This document shows positions 22,522 to 36,000 of a stretch of 64,000 nucleotides of DNA, in pieces. This DNA is from Cyathus striatus (lineage: Eukaryota; Basidiomycota; Agaricomycetes; Agaricales; Nidulariaceae), in NCBI GenBank assembly GCA_025738555.1, contig JAOVFP010000002.1:3596001-3660000 (forward strand), in the 5' to 3' direction. The notes under the pieces were generated by a model. The model searched no databases. It was not told where the DNA came from and worked only from the letters and a program-made list of their open reading frames with translations. The translations under genes and the position numbers were made by a program. Positions within the stretch are counted from its first letter, which is position 1, and each line of letters starts with the position of its first letter.

Positions 22522-22667
22522 TCCCGTTAGTTCTAGTCGATGGAAGCAAATTACAAGTTAGCAACTTCACATGCCTGGTGCCGTATTTTCCCACGATCAC
22601 AATATATTCATAATTCCACCTCTGCTGTCCTGAGACTGCAGACTTTCATTCATCCACTCCTTCCGCC

Positions 22668-23087
22668 ATGTTGCCGACGTTTGCTCGCAGCTTGGGAGAC
22701 GTCGCACACGCGATCAAGTCTCTTCTTTCAAAGGACCTTCCTCCCTCACTGAACTCGCGTCCCGGCACTTTGTACGAAATTCTTTCCCGGAGGCCCGATG
22801 GAGGCGTTGGCAGAAAAGTGCACCAGACCAGATGGAGTGGCAAGCAGATAGAAGGCTCTTACTGGCTTATTACAAGCACAAAGTTTAAGGATGCAGGGAA
22901 ACATGGAAAGGCATGGGGGCAGCTTTATTGGAAAGGTGCGTTCTACATTACACTTCAACAAAGATTCACTTTGCCCACTGCCGTATTCGCACCAGGAAAA
23001 CTTGTGAACCCAGGACCTACGCGGATATCAGGCGGACTGAAATATAGATGGGCTGAAGGCGCGTCTTTCCCGAATAAAATGGTTTAG
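22668..23087 (+). CDS. Mitochondrial small-subunit ribosomal protein mS34-like
   Basis: Two exons (22668-22935, 22996-23087) give 119 residues. The protein has a basic N-terminus (MLPTFARSLGDVAHAIKSLL) and the peptides GGVGRKVHQTRW, GSYWLITSTKFK and KHGKAWGQLYWKGK, which resemble the G-x-G-R...W...SYW...GKAWG pattern of the MRP-S34 family. It would sit in the small subunit of the mitochondrial ribosome. The 60-bp intron is a multiple of three without a stop, so retention would give a 139-residue form. Assignment rests on motif resemblance only. Confidence 0.6.
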   Translation: MLPTFARSLGDVAHAIKSLLSKDLPPSLNSRPGTLYEILSRRPDGGVGRKVHQTRWSGKQIEGSYWLITSTKFKDAGKHGKAWGQLYWKGAFYITLQQRFTLPTAVFAPGKLVNPGPTRISGGLKYRWAEGASFPNKMV

Positions 23088-23494
23088 GTGTGTATTACAA
23101 AAGTATTTATTTACCCTTTCGGACCTCGGCCTCATATATTTCAGAGGATTAACTGAAATGTCCATACCTATTATATATTTAACCTCAAATTCATGCCAAT
23201 GATGTGGTTGAGAGCTATCGACGATGTTCTATCGTCATGTCGCCCTTATTGACCAGCAGCTCATCCTTTGAGAGATCGAACGTCGCAGGAACCGTAATAC
23301 CAAAGTTTAATACTTCGTGGATACTCATAATACATCTTATTCCTTTTGTTTCTAGGCTCACACACTGCTAAAAGATGCCGAAATAATATGTTGACCAAAA
23401 GCATACTGCTACACTTATTTATTCCATTCAAGGCGGAGGCATATGCCAGTACATGAGTGATATGTATAACTGCTATTTATCTTAAGAACGCCAC
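23088..23494. other. Intergenic stretch between convergent genes
   Basis: No gene seen. The 407-bp AT-rich spacer lies between the end of the mS34-like gene and the stop codon of the first metalloprotease, and probably carries both 3-prime ends. Confidence 0.5.
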
Positions 23495-24647
23495 TTATAC
23501 TGTGACTCCACGGTAAGTGGCCATCTGAGACTTGAGGCGGGTAATTTGGCCAGCAGTGAACTCGTACATACAAGAGTCGTAAGAGTAATCCATATAGTTG
23601 TCTAGAGGTCGGGGTTAGAATCATCATGCTACATAGGTGTGATAGACGTACGGATTGGATCGACACCTCCTCCGGTGCAAGTGTCGCGACTAGTGGGGCA
23701 ACCGCTAGCTGCAGATGCTTCAGGGGGAGTGTCGGATACCTGATCACCAGTGCCACTGCATCCACCCTGGAATGTGTGATACAAGCCTACCCAGTGGCCA
23801 ACCTCATGGGTGACGGTCTATAATCCGGTGTACATAAGTATACTACACTTTGGTGAATACTACCGCAAACATACCTGGCCGAAATTGTAATTGGTAGTTG
23901 TACCTCCTGGAAGGGATGAATACAGGACAACTAAAAGGCCACCTTCAGTTGTACTCGCAAGATATATAAAAATGGACATACCAACACCGTCGTCCTTGGC
24001 AGCACTGCTATAGCTGGAAGGAAATGTAGAGTAGCCAAGAAGCCCACTGGTAGAAGACGATTGGAAACTACATGATCATTATATCAGTATTATGCCTATC
24101 TTTTGAACAATTATGCCTACCCGACGGTGTAAATATTGAGAGTAGAGGCCCCACCTTGTCTAAGGGAGTTCTTCATGGTAGTCTGAGTAGTGGTGCTTGG
24201 CCCAACACTGGTAAACCAGCTAGAATTGATGGTTCGGGTAGTATTGGTGAGAACGAATGTCAATCCAGTCGCAGCGTAATCATCATTCAAAACAGAGATC
24301 TGGGAGGCAATTTGAGAGTCACTACTTAAGTTAGCACATAGTAAAGAAAAATTCGACAAGAGACTAACGGAACATAGCCGCCAGAGAGTGTAGTATCCTT
24401 CGAAATGACATGGAACTGGACAGGAATTGTAGCCGAAGCAATTGAAAATTCACTTGGAGTGACTTTATTCTTCTGGAAATGCTTTTCAGCAGCGACAAGT
24501 TCTTCGTCACTGATAACAGTTCCGCAGGTACCTCTGTTGTCTGTGATGAGCTGCGAACAAGGAAGGCAATCTGATAGACAAGACATACCTGTCAGCGTTG
24601 ACGAAGCAAGAAGCAAGGAGGAGACCGAGTGCAATTGCGCGCATCAT
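23495..24647 (-). CDS. Secreted M43 (pappalysin-type) metalloprotease, copy 1
   Basis: Extracellular zinc endopeptidase. Seven exons (24647-24589, 24533-24369, 24324-24121, 24067-23982, 23930-23875, 23817-23652, 23601-23495) give 280 residues. A signal peptide is clear ([18 protein letters not shown]). The propeptide-like N-terminus begins with [13 protein letters not shown]. The catalytic domain has the full HExxHxxGxxH zinc motif ([11 protein letters not shown]) and the Met-turn in [11 protein letters not shown], plus paired cysteines in [17 protein letters not shown] and GCPTSRDTC. The fold and length match fungal M43B enzymes. A close paralogue lies directly upstream in the same orientation. 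Likely a nutritional protease. Confidence 0.92.
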
Positions 24648-25779
24648 GATACTGTCAGGTGCAAAATTGCGAAAGGGAGTAACGTATTTTAACCAATCCC
24701 TCAGAACTTTTATACTCGAGCAAAAGTCTCAGGAACGAGCATAGTTATGCGCGACAACGGGATGCTTCGTATGGATTTACGCTGATAAAGACTGGGATAC
24801 ATACACATAAAGATATATCGCATGGAGGCTGATATCTAGAAGATCGATAGTATGCTACCGCTACCAAAGGAGCCTTGTAAACGGCCAGAACGAGACACGA
24901 GCAGCCACGAAAGAGTACGCCAAGTAGAAACCACGCAATGGCGCACTAAAGGCCAAGGTACAGCATGCACATGATGTAGCAATTAAGATAGGAACATAGT
25001 GAGTTGTGTCGTGTGCGCAGATACATGTCGTCCATCAGCGATCATAAGCGTTATACTCCAAGTTGCGTTAAGTTGGCATAAGATCAGAACCATTCGTCGT
25101 TGCATGTATGTGTGTCTTGAGGACAATAATCATGCCTAGGCAGATAACCCGCGATATTGTTCCGGTAAACCAGTGAGAACAGGTGAAATTCACAGATAAC
25201 GAGTCGACGCGGAGAACTTCGAAAAGAAGTTCAAGTTTACGGATGCACCGCATGTGGGCAAGAGATTTGATGGTTGAAACTCCGCGAACACTGAAGCACA
25301 CTTCAATGAATGTTACCTTCACCATCCTTAACCAAATACTTATCCGAGCGTTAGAACGACAAACTCAGCTCTACGCTTGATCATTCTCTTCATTAATCGT
25401 CAAGTGTTAATTCCAAGTTAATTACCATTCATATTTGTACTTGTACGTTGTTATTTTTTCGAGATTAAGATTGGATCTTAAGAGGTACCTAGTAGCTACT
25501 AGCAAAGTAGTAGTTATAGCACTTATACTTATGTACTTAGTAGTACCGTCAAAGTACCGTGCCATTGCAACATGTACTGATTACATATCAATGGCGGCAT
25601 TTACAGGCAATAATTATCAATCATCATTTTGTCATCATTCAAGGCATTCTTAGTACTTATTGCCATTAGGTCGCAGGTCGGGCGATTGCCAACTTTACTA
25701 CAAGTAACCGTTTCTTTAAATTTTTTATTTATTCCACAGGAACAAATATAAGTTCTACTATGAATATAAGTATACACAA
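24648..25779. other. Spacer between the two metalloprotease copies
   Basis: No gene with support. The 1.1-kb stretch contains scattered short frames only. From 25435 to 25660 it is AT-rich and studded with AGTAC/AGTAG words (for example aggtacctagtagctactag near 25481). It must hold the promoter of copy 1, the 3-prime end of copy 2, and possibly decayed sequence from the duplication. Confidence 0.5.
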
Positions 25780-26969
25780 TCAAACCGAGATACCACGGTA
25801 GGTCGCAATCTGTGATTTGAGACGGGTGACTTGACCAGCAGTGAATTCGGTCATGCAAGCATCATCAGTATAGTCCATGAAGTTATCTAGAGAGCGGGAG
25901 TGTCAATAACTGCGTTGGGACACGAGGTGGTGAAACATACGGATTGGGTCAACACCACCTCCAGAGCATGTATCACGGCTAGTGGGGCAGCCATACGCGG
26001 CAGAAGCTTCAGGCGGAGTATCAGAGACTTGATCACCGCTTCCGCTGCAGCCGCCCTGGAAGGTATGGTAAAGACCCACCCAGTGACCAGCTTCATGGGT
26101 AAGAGTCTAATATATATTGCGTCAGTAGCAGTCTCAACGCCAGAGTGAAGCAAAATTCACTTGTCCAAGATCATAAGGAGTTGCAGTCCCTCCTGGGAGG
26201 GAAGAATAAAGAATAACAACGCCATCGTCCTTGGGAGCACTTGAGTAGCTAGACGGGAATGTAGAGTAACCGAGAAGCCCGGCGCCAGATCCAGAAACAA
26301 ATCTACGTATTTCAATGATTAATATAGGTAACGTAACGAAGCACGGATGGATCCTACCCTACAGTGTAGACATTCAGTGATTTGGCATCACCAACGCGCA
26401 AGGAGTTTTTCATCGTTGTCTGGAGTGTCGAATCAGGTCCAACAGTGTTGAACCAGTTGGCATTAACAGTGCGCGTGGTCCCGGCAAGCACCCAGGTAAT
26501 TCCAGCATTGGTATATGCTGTATTCATGACCGTAATCTGGTCCGCAATCTGCGAATCCCTGTACATATGTCAACACCGCAAGTTAACATGGGTGATTTAA
26601 ACATACGGAATATTCCCGCCGGCCAAGGTAGAATCTTTGCTGATGACATGGAAATACACCTGCAGAGTTGACCGTTGAATTTTTTACTCGACAGTAAGGT
26701 AAAATGATCGCTATTACATTGACAGTAGTAGCTTCAATCGAGAAGTCGCCAGGAACAACCTTGTTCGCCTGGAAATGCTTTTCGGCGATGGCTACGTTCT
26801 CATCACTGATTACAGTACCGCAGACCCTTCAACAGAATGATCAGCCTTTTTGTACAACCTGAATGATTAATAGGAGCACATACCTCCTGCTGGCAGTAAC
26901 GTTGAAGGGAGAAGCTAATACCGCAGAAGTGAAGAGGAGGGCGCTGAATAACAAGCTCTTGGACATCAT
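25780..26969 (-). CDS. Secreted M43 (pappalysin-type) metalloprotease, copy 2
   Basis: Paralogue of the preceding protease, 287 residues from seven exons (26969-26884, 26826-26718, 26659-26607, 26558-26358, 26302-26161, 26106-25941, 25886-25780). Signal peptide [19 protein letters not shown]. The zinc motif is [11 protein letters not shown] and the Met-turn lies in [11 protein letters not shown], so it should be active. The two copies match closely through the catalytic domain ([27 protein letters not shown]). Intron positions differ: this copy has an extra intron before YFHVISK (26660-26717) and lacks the one that copy 1 has after KDDGV. Confidence 0.92.
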
Positions 26970-28209
26970 TGCGATGGAAGTTGGTAGTGTAGCACCTGTA
27001 AGGAACGACAAAAAATCCAGCTCTTTTATATTCATAGCGCAATATGCTTTACCAGAGGCTGAAGTGGGTTTGACTTCAGATAACGGAACAACACGGTCAA
27101 TCCATATGGTACCGGAAATTATCATTACAGAGAAATGCAATGACTGACTGCCGCACAATGATGTAGCACAACCTGGCACAACGAAGAAGAACCTCCACCG
27201 CATGCAAAAGACATCACATAGAAGCAGTTCCAGTTGCAAAAAGTTAGACCACAAGGGCAGTGTGGAGCTTCTGAGACCGGAGATAGATGATGTTTGAATC
27301 GAGCAACGCGATGGCATCAAGTGTGCTCGACGACCCCGTTGCCCCACTGCCGCTGAACGGGCAGAAATGCTAGTGTGTGATTATATTAATACCTAGCATC
27401 GCAGCTACAAAACTTCTAAGCATATCTGATGTTTAACTTGCACTGAGAACTTTAACACTCTTTTCGCATGTTGGAGTACACAAAACATGATTGAAACATG
27501 AGTAGGCAGACGACGTGTTAAAAATAGATCCGCTGGAAAAGGAAGTCGACAATGGCAAAGAAAATGAGGCTTTCTTCATGGTATTTAGGAGGACTGACAA
27601 AGCGACAGATTAGATCATTCGTACTCGTCAAGCATAGCACCTGAGATAAGTAAGCCATATGAGATGCCATTTCATATCCAGTATGATAGGAATGGAGCAT
27701 TCTAAATCGCCGAGGGAAGCACGCGAGATGTTGTGCAGCAGATGGTTCTTCATGATATAAGCGCTGTTGCACGAGGAAAACATGAAGGCAGATGGTGATA
27801 AGTAGGTCTCCTTGTGGTGGATATCAGATTGTGGTTAAAGTCTAGCATTGAAAAGGCTAACTTGAAGCTTGAAGTGTAACGGGAGAGACATTAGCATGAA
27901 AGAGTTAGGCTTAAGGACACAAAGTAGAAAGTTCTTCATTGATTTTACTGAAGTACAACGTTGGAAGGGACGTACGCGGCATTCTGGGCGCCTATCAAGT
28001 AATTAAGCACTTACCACTCTGTTTCCCACGTAGCATCCGCAAGGAATTTCACGTGTGCGGACATAACATGAGCTCGGACTCGAGTCGTTGCTCGACGTCC
28101 TGCACGGCACCTGCAACCACACCACTGGACATTTTACACACCTTTAACGGACATACGCCCAATTTTCTTGGATTCAATAACGTGTCTTTCTTGTCTTTCA
28201 GCGGGTGCC
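26970..28209. other. 1.2-kb intergenic stretch, no supported gene
   Basis: Short frames on both strands have no family resemblance, no start context and no compatible splice sites. The stretch lies between two genes transcribed away from each other and should carry both promoters. I see no repeat, transposon remnant or RNA gene here. Confidence 0.5.
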
Positions 28210-29836
28210 ATGGCTTCTCATGAGCTCATAGACGCACAGTTCGACCGTGCTGTCGAGATCGTGCAAAGTCTTCCCAAAACGGGGCCTATACAGACAGACT
28301 ATGAAGAGAAGCTTACCATGTACAGGTGTGTGTGCGTGCGTATTTCACATTACTTTTTTGTAACTGAAGGTTCGGTTTCTAGCCTCTACAAACAAGGTAT
28401 GCGCTTGATAGTCGGTTACAGACACAGTAATAGATGCCTAAATCAGTTTTAAATGTTCAGCCACTGTTGGAAATGTCAAGTCACCGCGTCCAGGAATTTG
28501 GGATATGTTAGGACGGGCGAAGTGGTAGGTCAGCTTGGGATGTGCACCTTGCAACTTTTAAAGTCAACCTTAAGGGATGCTTGGGCTAAACACAAAGACC
28601 TGGATCCATACGAGGCCAAATGGCTTTACGTTGAGGCATTGTTAAAAGTGAGATTTACATATTGTCTCTGTTGGTGATTCTAACAAGGACGCCAGGTTCT
28701 CCGGAAGTATTCTGACAAAACGGTCGCTATGGACTTGGTACAGGAGTTAGAGTCATTTGGCGGAGATCCATCACATATTGTTTTGAGTGGTAAATGCTAA
28801 AGCAAGTCTAAATCAACATTGTCCTGATCCTGATCCAGGGATCCTATCAAAGTCACCAGACTCTGCTTCGTCAGACTCAACTGCATCCGACGATAGGGAG
28901 CCGCATTACGGTCACGAAGCACTAGCATCGCCGCAACATGCACAATTTCAAGGTGAAGAAACTGACTCAACATCGGAAGAGGAAGATGCGGAGGATGAAG
29001 CTGGGGAGCTTCCGATAGTCAATTTAGCAGCTACATCACAAGCCAATCGCCCTCCGTCGTCTCTGTCTTCGCACCGATATCGTACACCAATCGCCGGATC
29101 TTTAGCAATGTCATCCCCACCTGTGCGGGGTGTACCCTCCACCCAACCTGTACCTAATTTTGCAACTCCGTCTGCCTTCGCTGACCCTATTCCTACTGCT
29201 TCTCCTTCATTATACCCAACAAGCACCTACGGTGAACATTATGCGGGCAACTCACGCGGCGATTCAGCGACGCCCGGACAAGGATACGCTGATCACCCAC
29301 AAGTTCAGCCACAGCCTGCCTACTATTCATCCATGAGACCCGCTTCGCGACCAACGCTAGAACGTGCTATTGAGAATGTTCAAGTTCATCTTGCTGCCTT
29401 AAGCGAGAGGCTGGAGACATTGGAGAGCCGCTCCCTTGGACCATCAAGATCACATGCATCCTTCAGTCCCAGAGGTATCGGTACTCCATCGTGGGCTAAT
29501 GGACGCAGTTCTCCACATAATGGAGATGGGCCTCGATGGGATATTGATGATTTGGGAATGTGGTCCCTTGCTTTGAACCCTCTCTCTCATGGTATTGACA
29601 AGCTCAGAAGACTAGCTGTTTTCTTTGCACAGGATGAGAGACGCTCACCAACCATGATCATTGTAAGAAGACTATGTCTAGATGTCTCCTTCTTATTTTG
29701 CGTCATTGGGATTATCGGTACAATATGGAGGAGAAGCGGTGTTCGCAGGCGGGAGGTTCGAGCAGCATTAATTGTATTGTGGAAAGCTATTCTCGGCGTA
29801 AAGCCAGACCGAATTATGGTCACCCGAGGAGTGTAG
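28210..29836 (+). CDS. Acyl-CoA-binding domain protein with C-terminal membrane anchor (ACBD5/Atg37-like)
   Basis: Six exons (28210-28325, 28383-28396, 28461-28524, 28575-28647, 28696-28789, 28839-29836) give 452 residues. The first 100 form an acyl-CoA-binding domain: FDRAVEIVQSLP, the signature MYSLYKQATVGNV, RPGIWDMLGRAKWDAWAKHKDL and YVEALLKVLRKYSDKT. A long acidic, Ser/Pro-rich linker follows (DSTSEEEDAEDEAGE), then a coiled coil (LAALSERLETLESR) and a hydrophobic anchor (DVSFLFCVIGIIGTIW) near residue 420. An N-terminal ACB domain with a tail anchor is the layout of peroxisomal ACBD5 and yeast Atg37, involved in lipid transfer and pexophagy; peroxisomal location here is inferred. Exon 2 is a 14-nt microexon. 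Confidence 0.88.
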
Positions 29837-29973
29837 GTTATTAATAGGGCAACTTTCCTTACTTGTTTTCTATATATCTGTGGACGGAATTGAAGATGCT
29901 TCGCCCGGTGTCATGATGAAACTGATGTATTCAACTAACAAAATAGGTTTGTTCCACAGTAACGTCTACATAT

Positions 29974-32142
<2,169 letters not shown>

Positions 32143-32771
32143 ATGTCATTTACCAACGTCTACTACAAACGAGTAAGTAAAACCTACAAGAATTTGTGTC
32201 AGTTGAGATCATCCAATATAGGCGGTTGGAACACCCAAAGCCTGCTATGTTTGCTACAGGCCCACGACAACCGTCCTGGCGACTGTCAACACGGTCGATT
32301 TCGTCTATACTTGTGATGGACACTTGGCGGACAGCGGGTTTGCCACATGCCTCTCGGACGGGGACGATGGTGGGAGGAGCACAGGGGTGACGGCAGAGGA
32401 GATTGCGAAAGTGAAGGCAGAGTGGGAAGAAAAGCAAAAGAAGAAGCAGGAAAAGGCGGAAGAGAAAGAGAAAGAGAAAGAAAAGGAAAAGGAAAAAGAC
32501 GAGAAGGGTGGAGATAAGAAGGATGGCAAGGGGAAAGAGGACGACAAAAACAAGAAGGAATCAAAGGTGGCTGCGCCTTCAGCGAGGGCAGTGGGGCATG
32601 AGAAATACGCGCTGCACAGGGACTACTTTGGCAGTGAGTGTGGTGTAGGGTGAGCAGGACGTTGCTAACGGGGAAACAGTGCGACAGGCAGAACACCGGC
32701 GACGAAGACAGGCTGCGCAGGCGAAGGAGCTCGCACCGCGATTGCCAGGGGCGCCCCGGGGAGGAGTGTAG
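32143..32771 (+). CDS. VFA1: VPS4-associated protein 1 (Vfa1) family
   Basis: Regulator of the ESCRT-III disassembly ATPase Vps4 at endosomes. Three exons (32143-32172, 32222-32633, 32680-32771) give 177 residues. The N-terminal zinc-finger block is family-typical: YYKRAVGTPKACYVCYRPTT, then VDFVYTCDGHLADSGFAT, with Cys-x2-Cys and Cys-x2-His spacing. The middle is a highly charged Lys/Glu helix with tandem KE repeats (about 32450-32530). The C-terminal helix YFGMRQAEHRRRRQAAQAKE is the likely Vps4-contacting segment by analogy with the yeast protein. Confidence 0.85.
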
Positions 32772-32949
32772 AATACGGAAATGTACATAGTTAGAATAGT
32801 GCATCAGAATATTCCCACGGTCGGCCAGCAAATTTCAGGATGAGTTGGAAGTGATCTGCTCGCTGTTCTCGACGGCGTCCTCATCCAAGACTGGGACTGT
32901 CTACTCTACTCTCTATCTATTTCTGTGTAATCATCTGGTGTGCTCTGTT

Positions 32950-33005
32950 CCTGTCTGTCTGTCTCCCTCTCCCTCTCACCCCCACCACCCGCTTATCCCC
33001 TCTGC
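32950..33005 (+). promoter_or_regulatory. Pyrimidine-rich tract upstream of the RGG gene
   Basis: C/T-rich stretch (tgtctgtctccctctccctc and onward) ending about 25 bp before the ATG at 33028. Likely marks the transcription start in this GC-balanced fungal genome. Confidence 0.35.
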
Positions 33006-33027
33006 AGATATATCGTTCTAATTCCAA

Positions 33028-36000
33028 ATGAACAAAAATCCCTTTGTGCCCCAGCCAAGTTTCACCCCACAGCAGCCCCCGCTCCCTCCAGGCCCACCCC
33101 CCCCTCAACCCACCCAGCCCGATTATTCTGCCTATTGGGCTGCCGCCGCTGCAGCAGGCCAACAACCACACGTCCAGCAACCCCTTGTTCCCGGCTATAA
33201 TCCTCAGTGGAGTGCTCCCCAGCCCCCTCGTCCCCCTCCAGAGCAAAGTGCCCTGTATGCAAACTACGGCTATGGCCATCAGCAGAACCATTGGCAACGT
33301 CAGCAACAGCAGCAGCAACCTCAACAACAACAGCAATTCCATCCTCCCCCACAAGTTGTACAACCCCCTACAGGGCCTGCAGCCGCCCAGCCTGGATACA
33401 ATCCTTATCAGCCTACCGCTGGCTATCCTCATCAATATGTCCCTCAGACCATTGCCCCCCTCAACCTATAGCGCAACCTGCCTATCCCCATCCCCATCCA
33501 CCTCCTCAGCCCCAGCAGCCCTTCTTTGCCCCTCATATGCAGCCCCCCCAATCTCAGCAGCAACAGCAACAGCAGCAACGCACAATCCATCACACACCCC
33601 CACAGCACATGCCCCCCGCCAAGCGTCAGCGTTTTGATGGTCCTAACAACAATCGGCAAAATCAGCATCCCCCTCCCCCTCAACCCCAATTTCAACCACC
33701 CCCAGCTCCTCCTCAGAATATCAACTTCTCAGGTCCCGGTCATGGTCAGAATCGCACTGGTGCGCCTGGAGGTGGTGGCGGACAGATGGGAGGGGGGCGT
33801 GGAGGTCCAGCAGGTGCCCGCGGGGGGATGGGAGGCGGACCACGTGGAGGTCGAGGCTCGATGTCCGGCAATAGGGGTGGCGGTCTTTCTGGGCGCGGTC
33901 GTGGAGGTGGAGGAAGCGGATATGGTGGTGGTGGTGGTGGTGGTGGTGGCAGCAGCGGAGGAGGAGGAGGAGGAGGAGGAGGAGGAGGAGGAGCAAGCGG
34001 AAGTGGCCGAGGCGGTAATCAGTCAAGTGGTTCGTTACGTGGTCACAACTCCAGAAGTAACTTTGGAGGAAATAAGGACTTTCACAATCGGCGTGGAGGT
34101 TCTTTTACTGCTGGCGGTGGTGGAGGTTATTCGCACCAAGGATCTTTCACAGCTCGTGGTCGTCATCAGGGATCGAATAGGGCTGCAAGACATGACGGAG
34201 GTGGAAACGCTTCGTTCAATTCTCGTGACGGTGCTGTATCCTCCAACAGCGTTGGAAAGAAAGATGAAAACAGACGCACGTTAACCGACTTTAAGATTGT
34301 TGGATTGGAGATTCATGATTTCCGTTGGTCTTGGGGTGTGTTACCTTCCTCGATTTCGGTGAAGGCTGAAACTACAGATACGACCACTGACACGACCAAT
34401 GTGAATGAGAATCCTATCAAAGATGAGGTGATGGACGATACTCACTGTCTGGCTGCTTCGGTCTCTGCATCTGTCAAGAATGAGGCCACATCTGATGTAA
34501 AAGCTGGAATTAACTCGATGAGCCAGACAGGTGGTGCACATGCTACTGACCCATCTACCGAGTCGAAGGCATGTACGGTGGCGGTAGCGGTATCAAAGTC
34601 ATCGACGGGTGTTAATGGTGATTCTCCTCCTCCTTCTCGTATGCGCATCTATTTCCATACTCCCGTTACGGCTGACGATGCGCGCCCTATTCCACATCAT
34701 TCTTCGTTTAATTATGGGGATGGTTCATCTTCTGAGACCCGCAAAGGAAAGAGGAAGAAATTAGAAGATGATGATGGAGACCTAGAGGAGGGAAGGGCTC
34801 CCCCACCCCCTCCACAGATGGCCAGTGGTGCTGATGATCGCTCCAGCGTAGCTGCTAGTGTTGCGCCCAGCATTGCAGAGACGGGTAGTGAACCCGACTG
34901 GCTCATGGAGGCAATCGTAGAAGGCGAAGAGGAGGCTGAAGCAGAAACTGCTCTGCATCCAGAGGACGCGGATGAAAATCATGAGCAGGTTCATGCGAAT
35001 GATACTACTACAGCTGACGAGCACGATGATCATATAGCTCATGGAGATGGAGAGAATGCACTTGATGGTAAGCATCCCTTGTATTGATTCGAGATACTGT
35101 GCATTGGCGTGAAGCACCCTCATCTCGGCCTTTGTTGGTCGGAGAGGCCATCCGTGGCGCACACTGCTGACTTGGTTTTCATTTTTTTTATTTTCTAAGG
35201 CGCTGTTCATAACGATATGGATATGGCAGTCGTGCCTGAGCATGGTGCTCAGCAGCCGTCCGCCGCTACTGGTGGCGATGCTAATCATATGCCCGCTGAA
35301 GTTGGAGCATCTGTGGCACCTAATGGCGGCGTTCCTTCCTCTGGTGCAGATTCTGCAAAAATTTCTGCCAGTGGGCATGATGATACTGCGTCTTCTACTG
35401 AGCAGCAGGAAAAAGTGCAACCTATATCGTCCGCAGATAATGATGTTGCTATTGAGCCGTCTGCGTCTGCCATTGCTGTTTCTGATTCTGATTCCTCTTC
35501 TCAACCTGGTTCCTCGTCTGATGCATCTGTGTCCGTGTTTAATGTTATCTATAGTTCTCCGCCTAATCCTCACGCGCATTTGTACAGCTTAAAACAGTCG
35601 GCTGATCTTAATATGCAGGTTTCAGAACAGGCCCTCAGTTCTCAAGAGAAGGTGCCAGAGCTTTCTCAAGACTCCATTGTTTCCGATGCAATCAAGCAAG
35701 AAAAAGAATGCGAAGATGGGACGTTCCCGACGCATTTGACGACAATGCTACTCAAGCTACGCAACCAGCAGATATGGATGAATCCCAAGACCATCTTCCC
35801 GAGCCACCAGCTTCGACTTCCTCAACATCGCCATGTGAGGCTTCGCCTTCCTTGCCTCCTACCAAGCCCAACGTGAAGAAGGAGAGAACACCGTCTGCAA
35901 ACCGGCTGTCCATCTCCTATGCCGCCGGAAATCGACGCCTTGTAATTGATGCCGAAGTTGTTGAAGGCCTCAAGCTATTCCGTCAAAGCGGTCGCGTTGA

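Noticed and set aside
24648..25779. Transposon remnant between the metalloprotease copies
   Set aside because: No terminal repeats, no transposase-like or reverse-transcriptase-like frames were found.
27518..27772. Minus-strand open frame in the 1.2-kb spacer
   Set aside because: No family resemblance, no splice partners and no sign of coding bias.
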